Part shown: piece after piece, positions 21,341-32,464 of the stretch
Layout: each line of letters begins with the position of its first letter
How positions within the stretch are numbered: the stretch's first letter is position 1
DNA from: Apodemus sylvaticus
Lineage: Eukaryota > Chordata > Mammalia > Rodentia > Muridae
Length of the DNA stretch: 64,000 nt
Direction of reading: 5' to 3'
Assembly: GCF_947179515.1 (NCBI RefSeq)
Contig: NC_067477.1
Coordinates: 130,994,465 to 131,058,464 of the forward strand
Notes under the pieces: generated by a model
Seen by the model: only the letters and a program-made list of their open reading frames with translations
Told to the model about the DNA's origin: nothing
Database searches by the model: none
Made by a program: the position numbers and the translations under genes

Positions 21341-21772
21341 GGGTCGTTTCCCCCCCCCCATGTGTACTCATTGATTGGTGGTTTAGCCCCTGGGAGCTCT
21401 GGGAGGGTCTGGTTGGTTGATATTGTTGTTCTTCCTATGAAGGGAGCAAACCGCTTCAGCTCCTTCACTCCTTCCCCTAACTCCTCCATGGGGTCCCCAC
21501 CCTCAGTCCCATGTTTGGCTGCGTGCATCTGCTTCTGCATCTGTATTGGTCAGGCTCTAGCAGAACCTCTGGGGAGTCGAAGTCCCAGCACAGGAGAATG
21601 CTAGAGCACTGAGGCAGGAGTGGGGGAGCGGGTGGGGGAGCACCCACATAGAGGCAGGGGGAGGAGGGAAGGGATAGGGGGTTTGTGGGGAGAAAACTGG
21701 GAAGGGGGATAACATTTGAAATGTAAATAAATAAAATAACCAACAAAAATTTAAAAAAAATAATAAAGGTGT
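21341..21772 (+). mobile_element. L1 3' end with inverted 5' part (twin-priming type)
   Basis: About 21341-21560 reads as L1 3' UTR in reverse (CTGGGAGCTCTGGGAGGGTC, ATCTGTATTGGTCAGGCTCT). About 21561-21772 reads forward (CACAGGAGAATGCTAGAGCA, ACATTTGAAATGTAAATAAA) and ends in an A-rich tail. The two pieces are neighbouring parts of one L1 UTR in opposite orientation. Confidence 0.85.
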
Positions 21773-22056
21773 CACCATGTGAAATTGTGGACACTAGAAA
21801 GTGATTAGGACTCGAGAGCAGAGCCTCGGAGGGTAGGAGTGGGTTGGTTGTCACAGGCTTGGGTTCCTCTCTGTCTCTTTTGATCATGTATCCTGCTGCA
21901 ATACATCAAGGGATGATAGAGAAACTAGGCTCCTTCCAGATCCTAAGAAGATGCCAGCACCCAAATTCTTAAACCTTCCAGTCTCCATATCTGTGAATGA
22001 ATTTTTTTTATAAATTTTCCATTTAAAAAATAAAAATAAAATAGACTAAGACATTA

Positions 22057-23034
22057 CCCAGGTCTTAAACTGGACTGCTCTGGACCAACCGTCTTCTCAG
22101 TCTACAGCGAAACACTTCAACAGGAACCAAGGAAATCAAAGATGAAGAATTTTTGCTTAATGGGAGCCACTGGCATCTTGTTATTATCCTGTTTGGGAAG
22201 GAAGTTGACTCCAGAGAAGAAACCTGGGCCGGGAGACGCAGCGAAGGCAAGGGATAGTATCGAAGTGGAGGCGAGAGCTTGTGGTTTACTGAGACCCATA
22301 GAGCAGACGTCAACCCTTGCTTACTTTGGGAAATTGCCAAGCACCTAATGAGCAAAAGAAAGGCTAGTTCAAAGGCCTCTTAGAAATAAATTAACCAGGG
22401 AACAATTAAAGGCCTTAAATGAACAATTGGCTCAACTGGAGAAGACTTATAAATCTTCCCTTGATCAAAACAGTTAGTTGAAATTATCTGCCTTCAGAGG
22501 CAAATTACTCTTTGTGAAATTAGTGGATGTGGGCATTGATGAAGGGCTAGGAGGAAAAGGGTCAATCAGGCGCTTATTCACAAAGAGGAAATCTAAATGC
22601 TTTACTCAGAGCCACAGTAATTAAAGCAGCCATGTAACTAACCAACGCAGGTGTCCTTGCTCAGTATTTGGATATAACAGGGTAGTCTGTTAGCTTATCT
22701 CGGAGCAGACAGGTTATACACCACGCTGAGACAAGGAAAATAGAGGCCAAGTAGTCTGCTGTGGTCCCCCAGATTCAGTCCTTGGAAGGAACTGTAGGAT
22801 AGAGGTGCCTGGGGTTGCCAAATCTGGTCTACCAATTTTGATTCTCATTAATTTTTCCACATTGATTTGTATTTACTATATAAGAAACTGCATTGCATGA
22901 CGCATGGTCATACAAGCATACAATGAACTTTGAGCATGTTTCTCCCATCTCTTCCTAACCTCCCCTTTCTTATCCTTGGTCTCTCCCTCAGTTCCTTTAT
23001 TGTTATTAATTTGGGTTTGGGGGGTGGGATGTGG
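22057..23034. other. Unassigned sequence
   Basis: Sense open frame 22142-22348 (68 codons) starts MKNFCLMGATGILLLSCLGR, hydrophobic near the start like a signal peptide. It has no family resemblance and no support as an exon, and an antisense frame overlaps it. No other feature was recognised. Confidence 0.4.
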
Positions 23035-23035
23035 G

Positions 23036-23124
23036 GTGTGTGTGTGTGTGTGTGTGTGTGTGGTATTTGTGTGTGCGGTATTTGTGTGTGTGTATTTGTG
23101 TGTGTGTGTGTGTGTGTGTGTGTG
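23036..23124. repeat. (TG)n microsatellite with GGTATTTG interruptions
   Basis: TG runs broken by repeated GGTATTTGTGTG words, which suggests that the interrupted unit itself has been duplicated. Confidence 0.95.
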
Positions 23125-23304
23125 GTATATGTGGTATATGTATACATGCATGCACTCATGACCATTCCTTGATATGCAGGTATGTAAGTACTTGCAGGTC
23201 AAAGCCAAAAGTCAACCTCAGTCATCATTTCCTTGCCTTTAAAATAAAGGTCTCTCATTGGTGTGGAGCTCACCAATAGGCAAACCCGCTGGGCCAGTGA
23301 GACA

Positions 23305-23367
23305 CCCCACCCCACCCCATGTCACCCCACCCGACCCCACCCCACCCCACCCCATGTCACCCCAGCC
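23305..23367. repeat. (CCCCA)n pentanucleotide tract
   Basis: CCCCACCCCA units with two CATGTCACCCCA interruptions spaced about 41 bp apart, consistent with a duplicated block. Confidence 0.93.
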
Positions 23368-23504
23368 ATTAAGTACATGAGTTCTTGGAATCAAATTTAA
23401 GCCCTCAAGTTCCCAAAGCAGCCTGTTAGCAAGCGATCTCCCAGTCACTTCTTAGTCCCCTTTTTGTTCCTAGAGTGTCACATCTACTCTCAAGTCAATG
23501 TGTG

Positions 23505-23890
23505 TGTATTAGGATATATACATTATATATTATATATTTATGCATTATGTATATAATCTAGGCTCCATACGTGAGAGAAAACATGATATTTGTCTTTCTG
23601 AGTCTGACTTTATTTAATATATCTCCAAAAGCATCTACTTTCCTTCTAATGACAGGGCTTTGTTCTTTGCAAATTAAAAATTTTCATTGTGTATGCATAC
23701 TACATTGTATTTATTCATTTCCCTGTTGACAAACACTAGTCAGTCGCTATGGAAATTAGTATGGAAGTTCCTCATAAAAACTAAAATTAGATCTGCTGTA
23801 TGATCCAGCTATTCCAGTCCTAGGTGTTTGCCCCCAAAACCTCCAATGTATCACTGAGACACTTGTACATCAATGTTTTGATCTCATTTA
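23505..23890 (-). mobile_element. Old L1 in two opposed pieces (probable ancient 5' inversion)
   Basis: About 23560-23742 is L1 3' sequence in reverse (ATTTGTCTTTCTGAGTCTGA ... TTCATTTCCCTGTTGACAAA). About 23743-23890 reads forward (CAGTCGCTATGGAAATTAGT, ATGATCCAGCTATTCCAGTC). The forward part is upstream of the reversed part in L1, the arrangement expected for twin priming of a minus-strand insertion. Confidence 0.7.
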
Positions 23891-24199
23891 AAGGCGTCCT
23901 GTCTTCTGCCTTTGTTGTAGAATGGATGTTTAATAATACTTCATTATTTAAACTCTACTATGTTGGATAATCCAATTGCTTAGGCCAGTGCCTCCAAACC
24001 ATTCAACGTGTCTCAGACATTTTTTATTTGGCATGCATGAATAGTGGAAATTGCTAACATGTAGATAGTATGGACCAAGAACACTGCTGAATTCCATAGA
24101 TTGCAAAGACGCCCCTACAACATCCCAGACTCTCAGTAGTGGCACTTTGATGGAGATGAGCTAATTTTCAGTTTGAATGTACCCTGAAAATGTACTTTG

Positions 24200-24265
24200 A
24201 ATGACCCTGAATTTCTGACCCTCCTGCCTCTACCTCCAAAATGCTGAAATTATAGGCAAGCACTA
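24200..24265 (-). repeat. Partial B1-related SINE, antisense
   Basis: CTGACCCTCCTGCCTCTACC, TCCAAAATGCTGAAATTATA and GGCAAGCACTACT is the antisense 5' end of a B1-type element. Confidence 0.75.
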
Positions 24266-24266
24266 C

Positions 24267-24663
24267 TGTCTTAGTTTGGCTTATTATGACTATGATAAAA
24301 ACGAGGTGACCAAAGAAACTTGGGAATTGTTGATTCCACTTACACTTCCATGTCACACTCATCATCAAAAGAAATCACGACAGAAACTCAGGCAGGACAG
24401 GAACCCGGAGGCAGGAGCTGATGCAGAGGCCATGGAGGAGTGCTGCTTACTGGCTTGCTCTCCATAGCTTGCTCAGATTGCTTTGTTATAGAGCCCAGGA
24501 TCACCAGCCCAGGGATGGCACCACCCACAATGCACAGGATCCTCCCCTATCAACTACTAATTAAGAAAATGCCAAAAAGTTGGATCTTATGAAGACATTT
24601 TCTCAACTGAAGTTTTCTCCTTTCAGATAGCTGTGTCAAGTTTATATAAAACTAGCCAAGACA
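24267..24663 (+). mobile_element. LTR-like copy A (TG...CA)
   Basis: Starts TGTCTTAGTTTGGC and ends AACTAGCCAAGACA. It includes CCAGGGATGGCACCACCCAC and TGTGTCAAGTTTATATAAAA. It matches the copy at 25730 in order and orientation. Exact family name not assigned. Confidence 0.75.
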
Positions 24664-24940
24664 ATTATTGAACACTTATCAACTGAACACAGAAACATAT
24701 CCTTTTTCCCAAACCTTTTCTTTCTTCTTTATCCCCAAGATCACACATTAATATCAATATCACAATATAAAACCTGCACAAATGTAACGTAAATGCTTAC
24801 TTTAAGAGTGAAGAACCAGGGCAAAGTCACAGGCTGAATAAAGCAAAACCAAACTCCAACAGTATAAATAATTCAATGTCCAATGTCTAGGATTCACTCA
24901 TGATCTTCTGGGATCCTCCAAAGGATTTGGGTATCTACTC

Positions 24941-25004
<64 letters not shown>

Positions 25005-25729
25005 ACTTCTAGGCTCAACTGACTGACTCCTCTCCACCAATATGGCTGTTCTTGGGTGGTACTGGTTTCTCCAAAATGCTAGGTTCTCTTGTTACAACTA
25101 GGCTATACCTTCACTAATAGCTTCTCCAGAGCTCTCTTCAGAGACTCCAACCCTGCCACACAGTGTTAAGGCTCAGCTGTTCTCTATGACCCTTCATGTT
25201 TTCAAAACCCAGTACCACTTAGATGACTCTTACAGTACTAAGTTTGGCTACCAACTCAAGGTACAACCTTGACCACCTCTGAACTACAGCTTCTGTGCGC
25301 TGACCCTGACTTTCCACTTCCCAGAAGACTTCATCTCAATGATGATGGTCTCTTCTTAATCAGAGAAGATTCTTCAGCCCCAGCTGACCAACTAGTACCC
25401 ATTGTCCTAGAAAGGTAAAAGTTTTATTTTGATGGTTCTGGTCTCTTGTTTATCACAGACAATTCTTCACCTCCAGCTGACTAGACACCACAGATTCTTC
25501 ACACAAAAGGACTGGCAGAGTCTTTGCTTCCTTCTGAAATGTCACAAGCCAGGCTTCCATCATTTGTACTGTTCTGAACATACTGATCTTCCAAGCTCCT
25601 ACAGAGTAGATCATGGAGATCTCAACATTCAATAGCTTTTTTAGCCCAAAGTTACAAAGTCCTTCCACAATATTCCCCAAAACAACGTGGTCAGTTCTTT
25701 CAGAGCAATCAATGCTCCCAGTACCAACT
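24664..25729 (+). mobile_element. Possible internal region between two LTR-like copies
   Basis: A phrase with GATTCTTCAGCCCCAGCTGACC (about 25369) recurs in diverged form near 25459, and TTTAGCCCAAAGTTACAAAG lies just before copy B. I recall similar text next to this repeat family in murid DNA. An AG microsatellite has expanded at 24944-25000. No gag- or pol-like frame was seen. Confidence 0.45.
24944..25000. repeat. (AG)n microsatellite
   Basis: About 28 uninterrupted AG units. Confidence 0.98.
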
Positions 25730-26120
25730 TGTCTTAGTATCTTACCATTGCTATGATGAAGCACCATGACCAAAGCAAGCTGGAGAGGAAAGGGTTTATT
25801 CAGCTTACACTTTCACATCACTGTTCACCATCCAAGGAAGTCAGGACAGGAACGCAAACAGCAAAACCCTGGAGGCAGGAGGTAAAGAAGAGGTCGCGAA
25901 GAGGTGCAGCTTACTGGCTTACTCTCCATAGCTTGCTCAGCCTGTTTTCTTATAAAACCCAGGATCATCAGCCCAGGGATAGCACCACCCACAATGGTCT
26001 GGGCCATTCTCCATTGATCACTGATTAAGAAAATGTCTTACAGCCATCTTGTGAAAGGCATTTTCTCAGTGAGGTTCTCTCCTTTCAGATAACTCTACAT
26101 TGTGTCAAGTTGACATAAAG
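25730..26120 (+). mobile_element. LTR-like copy B
   Basis: Starts TGTCTTAGTATCTTACCATT and carries GATGAAGCACCATGACCAAA, AGGAAAGGGTTTATTCAGCT, CCAGGGATAGCACCACCCAC and TGTGTCAAGTTGACATAAAG. Same orientation as copy A. Confidence 0.75.
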
Positions 26121-26149
26121 GATAATCACCATGACCAGTTCCTGCTATT

Positions 26150-26218
26150 CTGGAGACAAAACCAAGGGACTCAGGCATGGTAAGCATTCTACCAACTGAG
26201 CTCCATCCCTAGAACTAT
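26150..26218 (-). repeat. ID/B4-like tRNA-derived SINE fragment, antisense
   Basis: The reverse strand reads GGGATGGAGCTCAGTTGGTA then GAATGCTTACCATGCCTGAG, an A box followed by typical ID text. Confidence 0.7.
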
Positions 26219-26295
26219 AAATATTAGTTTAGTTGGGTAATCAAGTAATAGTTGCTGAGAACGGCTTTGCATGTTAAATTTCATCGTGATAATTT

Positions 26296-26600
26296 GAGGG
26301 CTAGAGGTGATCCCATGAGTTAAATTCCTGCCCCATGAGCATGAGAAACTGAGTTCAGATCCACAGTACCCTCATAAAAACTGGGCAGGCAGCACACATT
26401 TGTAACCTCAGCACTGGACCACAGTGGGTAGAGATGGAGAAAGCTGGCCTCCCAGAGTCCATTGGCCAGCCAGTCTGGCCAAACTGGTGATCTCTGGGTT
26501 CAATAAGAGACCCTGTCTCGAAAATACAATGGAGACCAATGAGGAAATCACCAATAGCAACCTCTGACCTTCACATACACACACACACACACACACAGGT
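26296..26600 (+). repeat. RSINE/B4-type SINE
   Basis: A tRNA-like head with GAGTTCAGATCCACAGTACC, a middle with GGCCAGCCAGTCTGGCC, then GAGACCCTGTCTCGAAAATA and a CTGACCTTCACATACAC end. Confidence 0.75.
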
Positions 26601-26945
26601 ACTCATATATATCTGACCTTCACACAAATGTACATGAACACATGACTACACACACACACACACACATACACATACTCCTGACATTCACAAGCATGCACAC
26701 ACACACATACATATCTCACCTTTACCTATATGTACATCCACACACATATACACATACATATCTAACCTTCACACAAACATACATGTACATATCACCATCA
26801 CACACACACACACACACACACACTCCTGACCTTCACATACATGCACACCCACATACATGTATACATACATATCTGATCTTCACACACATCCCATATCTGA
26901 TCTTCACACACATACCACATACATGTACATAGACCACTCCCACAA
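26580..26945 (+). repeat. CA-rich minisatellite derived from a SINE tail
   Basis: The word CTGACCTTCACA or close variants (CTGACATTCACA, CTAACCTTCACA, CTGATCTTCACA) recurs about eight times, separated by CA runs and TACATACATATCT. The first copy is the 3' end of the RSINE at 26296-26600. Confidence 0.8.
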
Positions 26946-27790
26946 AAAAATGTGGACAACTTTTGTCTTATCCTTAGAGCAAATCTGTCAGCATCTTCTT
27001 TCCTCCTTTCTTTTACTAAGCAAAACAACCACTTTGTCTCTTTGCCCAACGCTTCAGCAGCTGAGGTTGTAGGTGCATATTTTATTCCCAGGCACTCAGC
27101 ATTTATTACCTAAGGGACTCTTTTGCCAACAGAGCACATATTAAAGCAGTTATTAGAAGTGTGGAGATTATATATGCTAATTTACACTGACAAACTCACC
27201 TCCCCAGTGCCAGCATAGACTAAATACAAGGCCTCCCTTGCATTATCAAAACTTATGGAAACAGGAAGGCCACATCCCTCCCACAGGAACGTAAAAACAT
27301 GAACTACATGATTCGGTGAGGCTTCATATGAGAAATGGCAGCTTCTAAGGGAAAAAAAACATATTTTAAAGAACATTGTAACCTTCATGCAATGTTCCCC
27401 TCTGGTTAGATTTCTCTAGAAAGTTAAAAAAAATTAAATGCCCTTAGAAGCTCCATTGTCCCTGTCATGATATTAACTGGAGTCTCACCATTGCTGTTTA
27501 TTGGTGCTGTAAAATTCTTTTCCATCCCTGAACACAGGGAAATCACAGCAGGAGGACAGTGTGGCATGTTATGGGGCCTGGGTTCAGCCGTGACTGCCGT
27601 GAGTCGCCCAGTGCTCTCATCTCGGCTGGGTGAAACACTGGGCCCCAGAAGGGCAATCTGAGTCAAATTAAATGTCTCATATATGCTTCTGGAATAGCTT
27701 TATGTTTCCAAAATCTGAGCAGAAATAATGTCCTCACACGCATCCTCTGCTCCTACCCTCCATTTCCACTGAACTGAACACCTGGCATTG
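26946..27790. other. Unassigned sequence
   Basis: Short open frames (27182-27388, 27424-27666 minus; 27467-27661 plus) have no recognisable product, and no transposon was recognised. Confidence 0.45.
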
Positions 27791-27908
27791 GTGTGCTGAA
27801 TTGCTATGGTGGATTGGTGTGCTGCATTGGTGTGCTGAATTGCTATGGTGCATTGGTGTGCTGCACTGGTGTACAGCATTGGTGTGCTGCATTGGTGTGC
27901 TGCATTGG
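27787..27908 (+). repeat. 13-bp minisatellite (CATTGGTGTGCTG)
   Basis: CATTGGTGTGCTG and variants (GATTGG, CACTGG, GGTGTACAG), mixed with two GAATTGCTATGGTG blocks, repeat about nine times. It supplies cysteine-rich chance frames, part of 27793-28272. Confidence 0.9.
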
Positions 27909-28099
27909 TAAGAATCCCGGACTTATCCAAGATCTTTTACACCTTTACACAACGGTTCTTCTATTATCACTTGCACATGTATCCACTATCACTGCATTGC
28001 AGAAAGCAGTTCCTCCCCTAAAACCTTCCCACCTTTCCCTGCTCTCCTCACAGCATGGGGCACTGGTCCCTCCACTGTCCTTACAGCTCTGCTTTGGAA

Positions 28100-28480
28100 A
28101 TGCCTGTCACTGGGACTGTATCCTGTGTGGCCTTTCAGAGTGGCTATTTTCAATAAGCAGTATGCATGTAGGTTCTTCTTTGTTTTTGCATGATTGTGGA
28201 GTTCATTTTTACCATCAGATAATATTCCATGGTGCAAATGTGCCTCAATCTGTTTACCTGTTCACCCACTGATGAACATGTGGGTTCCTTTCAAACTTTG
28301 CGGTACCCTAATGACTGGAACACTGCACATGTTTTCATGCACGCGGTTGCCATCCGTGTATTTTCTGTAGTGAATTATCCATTCAACTGTTTTCCTCTTG
28401 TGGAGATTTTCTTTTACAGATTTTGTAAGCAAACCTTCCTTCCAAATACCGTGTTCATTCCCAGTCTGCAAAATTGTCAC
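28100..28480 (-). mobile_element. Ancient L1 ORF2/3' fragment, antisense
   Basis: AGATAATATTCCATGGTGCA, CTGTTTACCTGTTCACCCAC and TGATGAACATGTGGGTTCCT match reversed old L1 text. Confidence 0.7.
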
Positions 28481-28521
28481 GTTATTCTCTCTCATTAATG
28501 GTGTTTTTCAGATCATACAAT

Positions 28522-28790
28522 CTTTTTTTCCTTTTCTTTTAATTTCATTTATTATTTATTTTTTATTCATTTTATATCCTGCTCACTGCCCACTTTACAT
28601 TCCCCATCCCATGATCCTCCCCCATCCCCCAACCCCTTCTCCTCTGAGCTGGCGCTCCCTTCAGGCATCCCTGCACCCTAGCACATCAAGTCTCTGTGGC
28701 GCCAGGCTCTTCCTCTCCCACTGCGGCAGCCCAGCTAGAAGAGCATATCTCATGTACAGGCAGCAGCTTTTGGGATAGCCTTACTCCACC
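28522..28790 (-). mobile_element. L1 3' UTR fragment, antisense
   Basis: T-rich start, then CCCACTTTACATTCCCCATCC, CCCTTCTCCTCTGAGCTGGC and CTTCAGGCATCCCTGCACCC, in the order of a reversed L1 3' end. Confidence 0.75.
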
Positions 28791-29435
28791 CCACCCCATT
28801 CTAGTTAGAACATATTATCTTAACGTTAATGGAACTCAACTGAGTCATTTTTCTTCCATGCATTGTGATTTGATCTGTACAAATGAAGAATCATTGCCAA
28901 ACTCAACATTGGCTGGATTTTCTCTTCTATCACTTCCTAGATGTTTTATAGATTAAGAGGCATCCATTTTAGTTAAGTTTTATGAGCAGCATGATTTCTA
29001 CAGATACATGTGTAGCTGCTTAAACAACATGTTTCGAAATCTCTATTCTTTTTTTTTTGTTCCTTTGTCAAAGACAAATTCACTTTAGATGTCAGTATCT
29101 GCATCTAGATTCCTTGTTCTAAGGGTGTAGTCTACATCCCCCTACCTTCAGAGCAAAAACTGAAGTAATAGAATGTTAGTCTTCAGATTTTATTCTTCTT
29201 TTCTATCTTGTTTTGAATGTTCTGGATCCTTTGGCTTCTTGGTGTCTACATATAATCTGTAAAGACTTTTCTTGAGATTATCACCTGTAGCCATGGATAA
29301 TGTGGGATGAACTAACATCTCAACAGTCTTCTTGTTTGAAAGACAAAGACTTTCTCTGTAACAAACCAATAATCTTTCTCTTCAGAAACAACATCAGCAA
29401 GAAGGGAATGGTATACAATACCAAAAGGTAGATGA
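28791..29435. other. AT-rich unassigned sequence
   Basis: Some phrases (GTCAGTATCTGCATCTAGAT) could be old L1 in reverse, but no clear match was made. Confidence 0.35.
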
Positions 29436-29439
29436 GAAA

Positions 29440-31570
29440 AACAAACACCAAAAGCAATCTGCATATTCAATGCAATCCCCACCAAAGCTACAACATAATT
29501 CTTTACAGACCTTGAAAGAATAATACTCAACTTCATATAAATAAAAAAGACAGAATAGCTAAAATAGTCTTGTACAAAACAAGACATTCCAGAGGCATCC
29601 CCATCCTGACTTCAAGCTCTATTATGGGGTTTATATTAAAAACTGCATGGTATAGGTATAAAAACAGACAGATTAATAAATTGGAGTCAAATAGAAGACC
29701 CAGAGGCAACTCTGAACACTTACGGACATCTCCTTTTGACAAAGGAGTCAGAAACATATAATGGAAAACATCTTCAAAAGTGGTGCTAGGCTAATTGGAT
29801 GTCAGCATGTAAAAACATGTAAATGTATCCATATTTATCTCCCTGCACAAAACTCAAGTCCAAGTTGATCAAAGACCTCAACCTGAAACCAAATACCCTG
29901 AACCTGATAGAAGAGAAAGTAGGAAATAGCCTTGAACCACTGCCTTAGGAGATAATTTCCTGAACAGAACATGGATACTACAGGTACTAAGATCAAAAAT
30001 TGATAAATGGGACCTCATGAAACTGAAACGGTTCTGTAAGGCAAAGGATACCATCCAATGAACAAAACAGCAGCCTGCAGATTAGAAAAATATTTTCACC
30101 AACTCCATATCTGATAGAGGGCTGATATCAAAAGAACTGAAGAAACTAGACATCAACAAACTGAATGATCTAATTGTTTAAATGGGGTACAGATATAAAC
30201 AGAGAATTGTCAACAGAAGAATCTCAAATGGCTAAGAAACACTTCCAGAAATGTTTGACATGCTTAGCCATCAGGGAAAAGCAAATCAAACTGACTCTGA
30301 GATTCCATCTTACACCTGTCAGAATGGCTAAGATCAAACCCAAGTGACAGCTCATGCTGGCAAGGATATGGAGCAAGGGGAACATTCCTCCATGGCTTGT
30401 GGGAGAACAAACTTGTATAGCCACTTTAGAAATCAATACGGAGATTTCTCAGAAATTTTGAAACTTATCTACCTCAAGGTACAGCTGTATCACTCCTGGG
30501 CATACACCCAAAGAACACTCTACCATGCAACAAGGATGCTTGTTCAACTATTTTCATAGAAGCTTTATTCATAACAAGCAGAAACTAGAAACAACCTAGA
30601 TGTCTCTCAACCAAAGAATGGACTTTAAAAAAAAAATGGTCTGTGTACACAATAGAGTAATAGTCGGCTGTTTAAAAGGGCAAGTGGGTGGAACTAGAAA
30701 AAACATCATCCTGAGTGAAGTAACCCAGACCCAGAGGGAGGAACATGGCATGTGTTCACTTATACATGGATAGTGTTAAATCAACAACACTGTGCTACAG
30801 TCTACAGACCCAGAAAGGCTAGGTAACAAGGAGGTCTGGGGCTGGGGGTGCGGGGACCTTGTAGACCTCCCAGGGAAGGGGAAATAAAATAGATTTCACT
30901 AGACTAGGGTGGGGGGCCAGGTAGAAAAGGGAACAGGAGGAACTGGGAGGCAGGAGGAGTGAAAAGAGTACTGAGAGAGATGACTGGCATCTGTGGCATT
31001 TCAGGCATAATGTGGAAATCTAATGCAGTGGAAACTCCCTGGAATATACAAGGGCAGCCCTAGCAAAGAGTCCTAGTAATGGGGGACCATGAGGCCTGAA
31101 CCAGCCATCTCCTGTCACAAGGCAAGGCTTCCAATGATGGACCTGGGACACCAACCCAGCCATGAAAGCTTCAACCTACAATTTGTCCTACCAGGAAAGT
31201 GTGCTTGGGTAACAGTAACACAAAACTCCTGGGAATGGGCAACTAATGACTAGACCAATTGAGGTCCTTACAGTGAGAGGGAGCCCACAGCTGACACTGC
31301 CTGGAGGACCAGGAACGAGAGGCTGGAGAGCCCAGAGACCTAGGATAGAACCAAATGTGGCTGACAAAAGAAGTCAATAAAATGATTTCTAACGATATTC
31401 TGCTATACTCATAGATTGGTGCCTAGCACAGTCCTCACCAGAGAGGCTTCCTCCAGCAACAGATGAAAATGGATGCAGAGACCCACAGCAAACATTAGGC
31501 AGAGCTCAGGAAACTCCATGAGAGAGGGAAAGGAAAGATTATAGGAGCCAGAGAACACACACTGGGCTTC
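29440..31570 (+). mobile_element. Lx-type L1: ORF2 C-terminal remnant and long 3' UTR
   Basis: CAATCTGCATATTCAATGCAATCC, CATCCTGACTTCAAGCTCTA, TTTTGACAAAGGAGTCAG, TCAGAATGGCTAAGATCAAA and CACTCCTGGGCATACACCCA keep ORF2 order. Frameshifts and stops prevent translation. A UTR of about 0.8 kb follows and ends before a CTTT tract. At 2.1 kb this is the longest transposon in the window. Confidence 0.9.
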
Positions 31571-31575
31571 CCTTT

Positions 31576-31638
31576 TTCTCTTTTCCTTTCTTTCTTTCTT
31601 TCTTTTTTTCTTTCTTTCTTTCTTTCTTTCTTTTTTTG
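31576..31638. repeat. (CTTT)n simple repeat
   Basis: TTTC units with T-run interruptions, read directly. Confidence 0.95.
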
Positions 31639-31772
31639 ATTTACATGTTTTATAGCAAGGATATTACATTTTCAGGTACTCAAAGTCAAAACTCGGCACA
31701 CTGATATAAAATTTCTATTTAAATCAATAGGGTTCTGTTATGATTTTGATCTGGTCAAGGTAACATTTACAA

Positions 31773-31885
31773 GAAGGGAGGCAGAGGCAGGGGGATCTGC
31801 TGGCCTACAGAGTCCCAGGACAGCTGCTGCTACACAGAGAATCCCTATCTCCAAAACACAAAAAACAAAAACAAATAAACAAAAA
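31773..31885 (+). repeat. Truncated B1 SINE
   Basis: GGGAGGCAGAGGCAGGGGGATC, GGCCTACAGAGTCCCAGGACAG and GAGAATCCCTATCTCCAAAA, then an A-rich tail. The B1 head is missing. Confidence 0.85.
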
Positions 31886-32455
31886 ATAAAGCTGTTTAAT
31901 CAAGAGAATCTCTTTGTCTTTTGCTGTGTCTGATTTGTATAGGTTCACTACAGGGTTATTTTAATTGATCATGTTTTATAAGAATCTGAAGATGTGAAGA
32001 AACTATAAGAAATTGCTTGCCTGGGATTAGTCCCCCTCATTGAATATCACTCAAAATACCTAACAACTGGCCACAGAATCTCCTTGAATTTAACTTTCAG
32101 GGAAACTCATTTAGCAATAGTCAAGACTGCTCCTCAGTCCCAGTACTTGAAATGGAGGTCAGAGACAGTCTTTAAATCATGCTTATGATTTTGGGAAACA
32201 AACCAGTAATGTTTCATAAGAGAAATTAGAATCTGTAAAATATGTTTTAATTTAGTGAATAATGATTTTTAAAGTACACCATTAAATTTTTGATCTATTA
32301 GAATAAAAAACTATTGATGTTTTAGCATGTCCTCAAAATAGATTTCTGTGCTTCTTAGAGTTTCTTCACGCTGGACATTCAACATGATCATTAAACCGTT
32401 AACAAATCAAACATATTTTTTCAAAGATCCTCAATGAAAAGGTGTATGGCCTCCA
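31886..32455. other. AT-rich unassigned sequence
   Basis: No gene or clear transposon was recognised. Confidence 0.5.
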
Positions 32456-32464
32456 TGTTCAGGG

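Larger units (their letters stand above)
21129..22056 (+). mobile_element. MaLR-type LTR interrupted by a B1 and an inverted L1
   Basis: ATGGTTTAAATATCATTTCC and AAAACTCACATTGAAAGGTA at 21129-21170 fit a MaLR LTR start. The LTR-like text resumes after about 21772 (AAAGTGATTAGGACTCGAGA). It ends with CACCCAAATTCTTAAACCTTCC, a TTATAAATTTTCC stretch and AGACTAAGACATTACC. The interruption accounts for 600 bp. Confidence 0.65.

Noticed and set aside
27793..28272. 159-codon open frame, cysteine-rich at the start
   Set aside because: The start is the 13-bp minisatellite and the end is old antisense L1. The residues reflect the repeat.
29312..30559. Short open frames in the Lx L1 as an active ORF2
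   Set aside because: The frame is broken many times and only the C-terminal part of the element is present.
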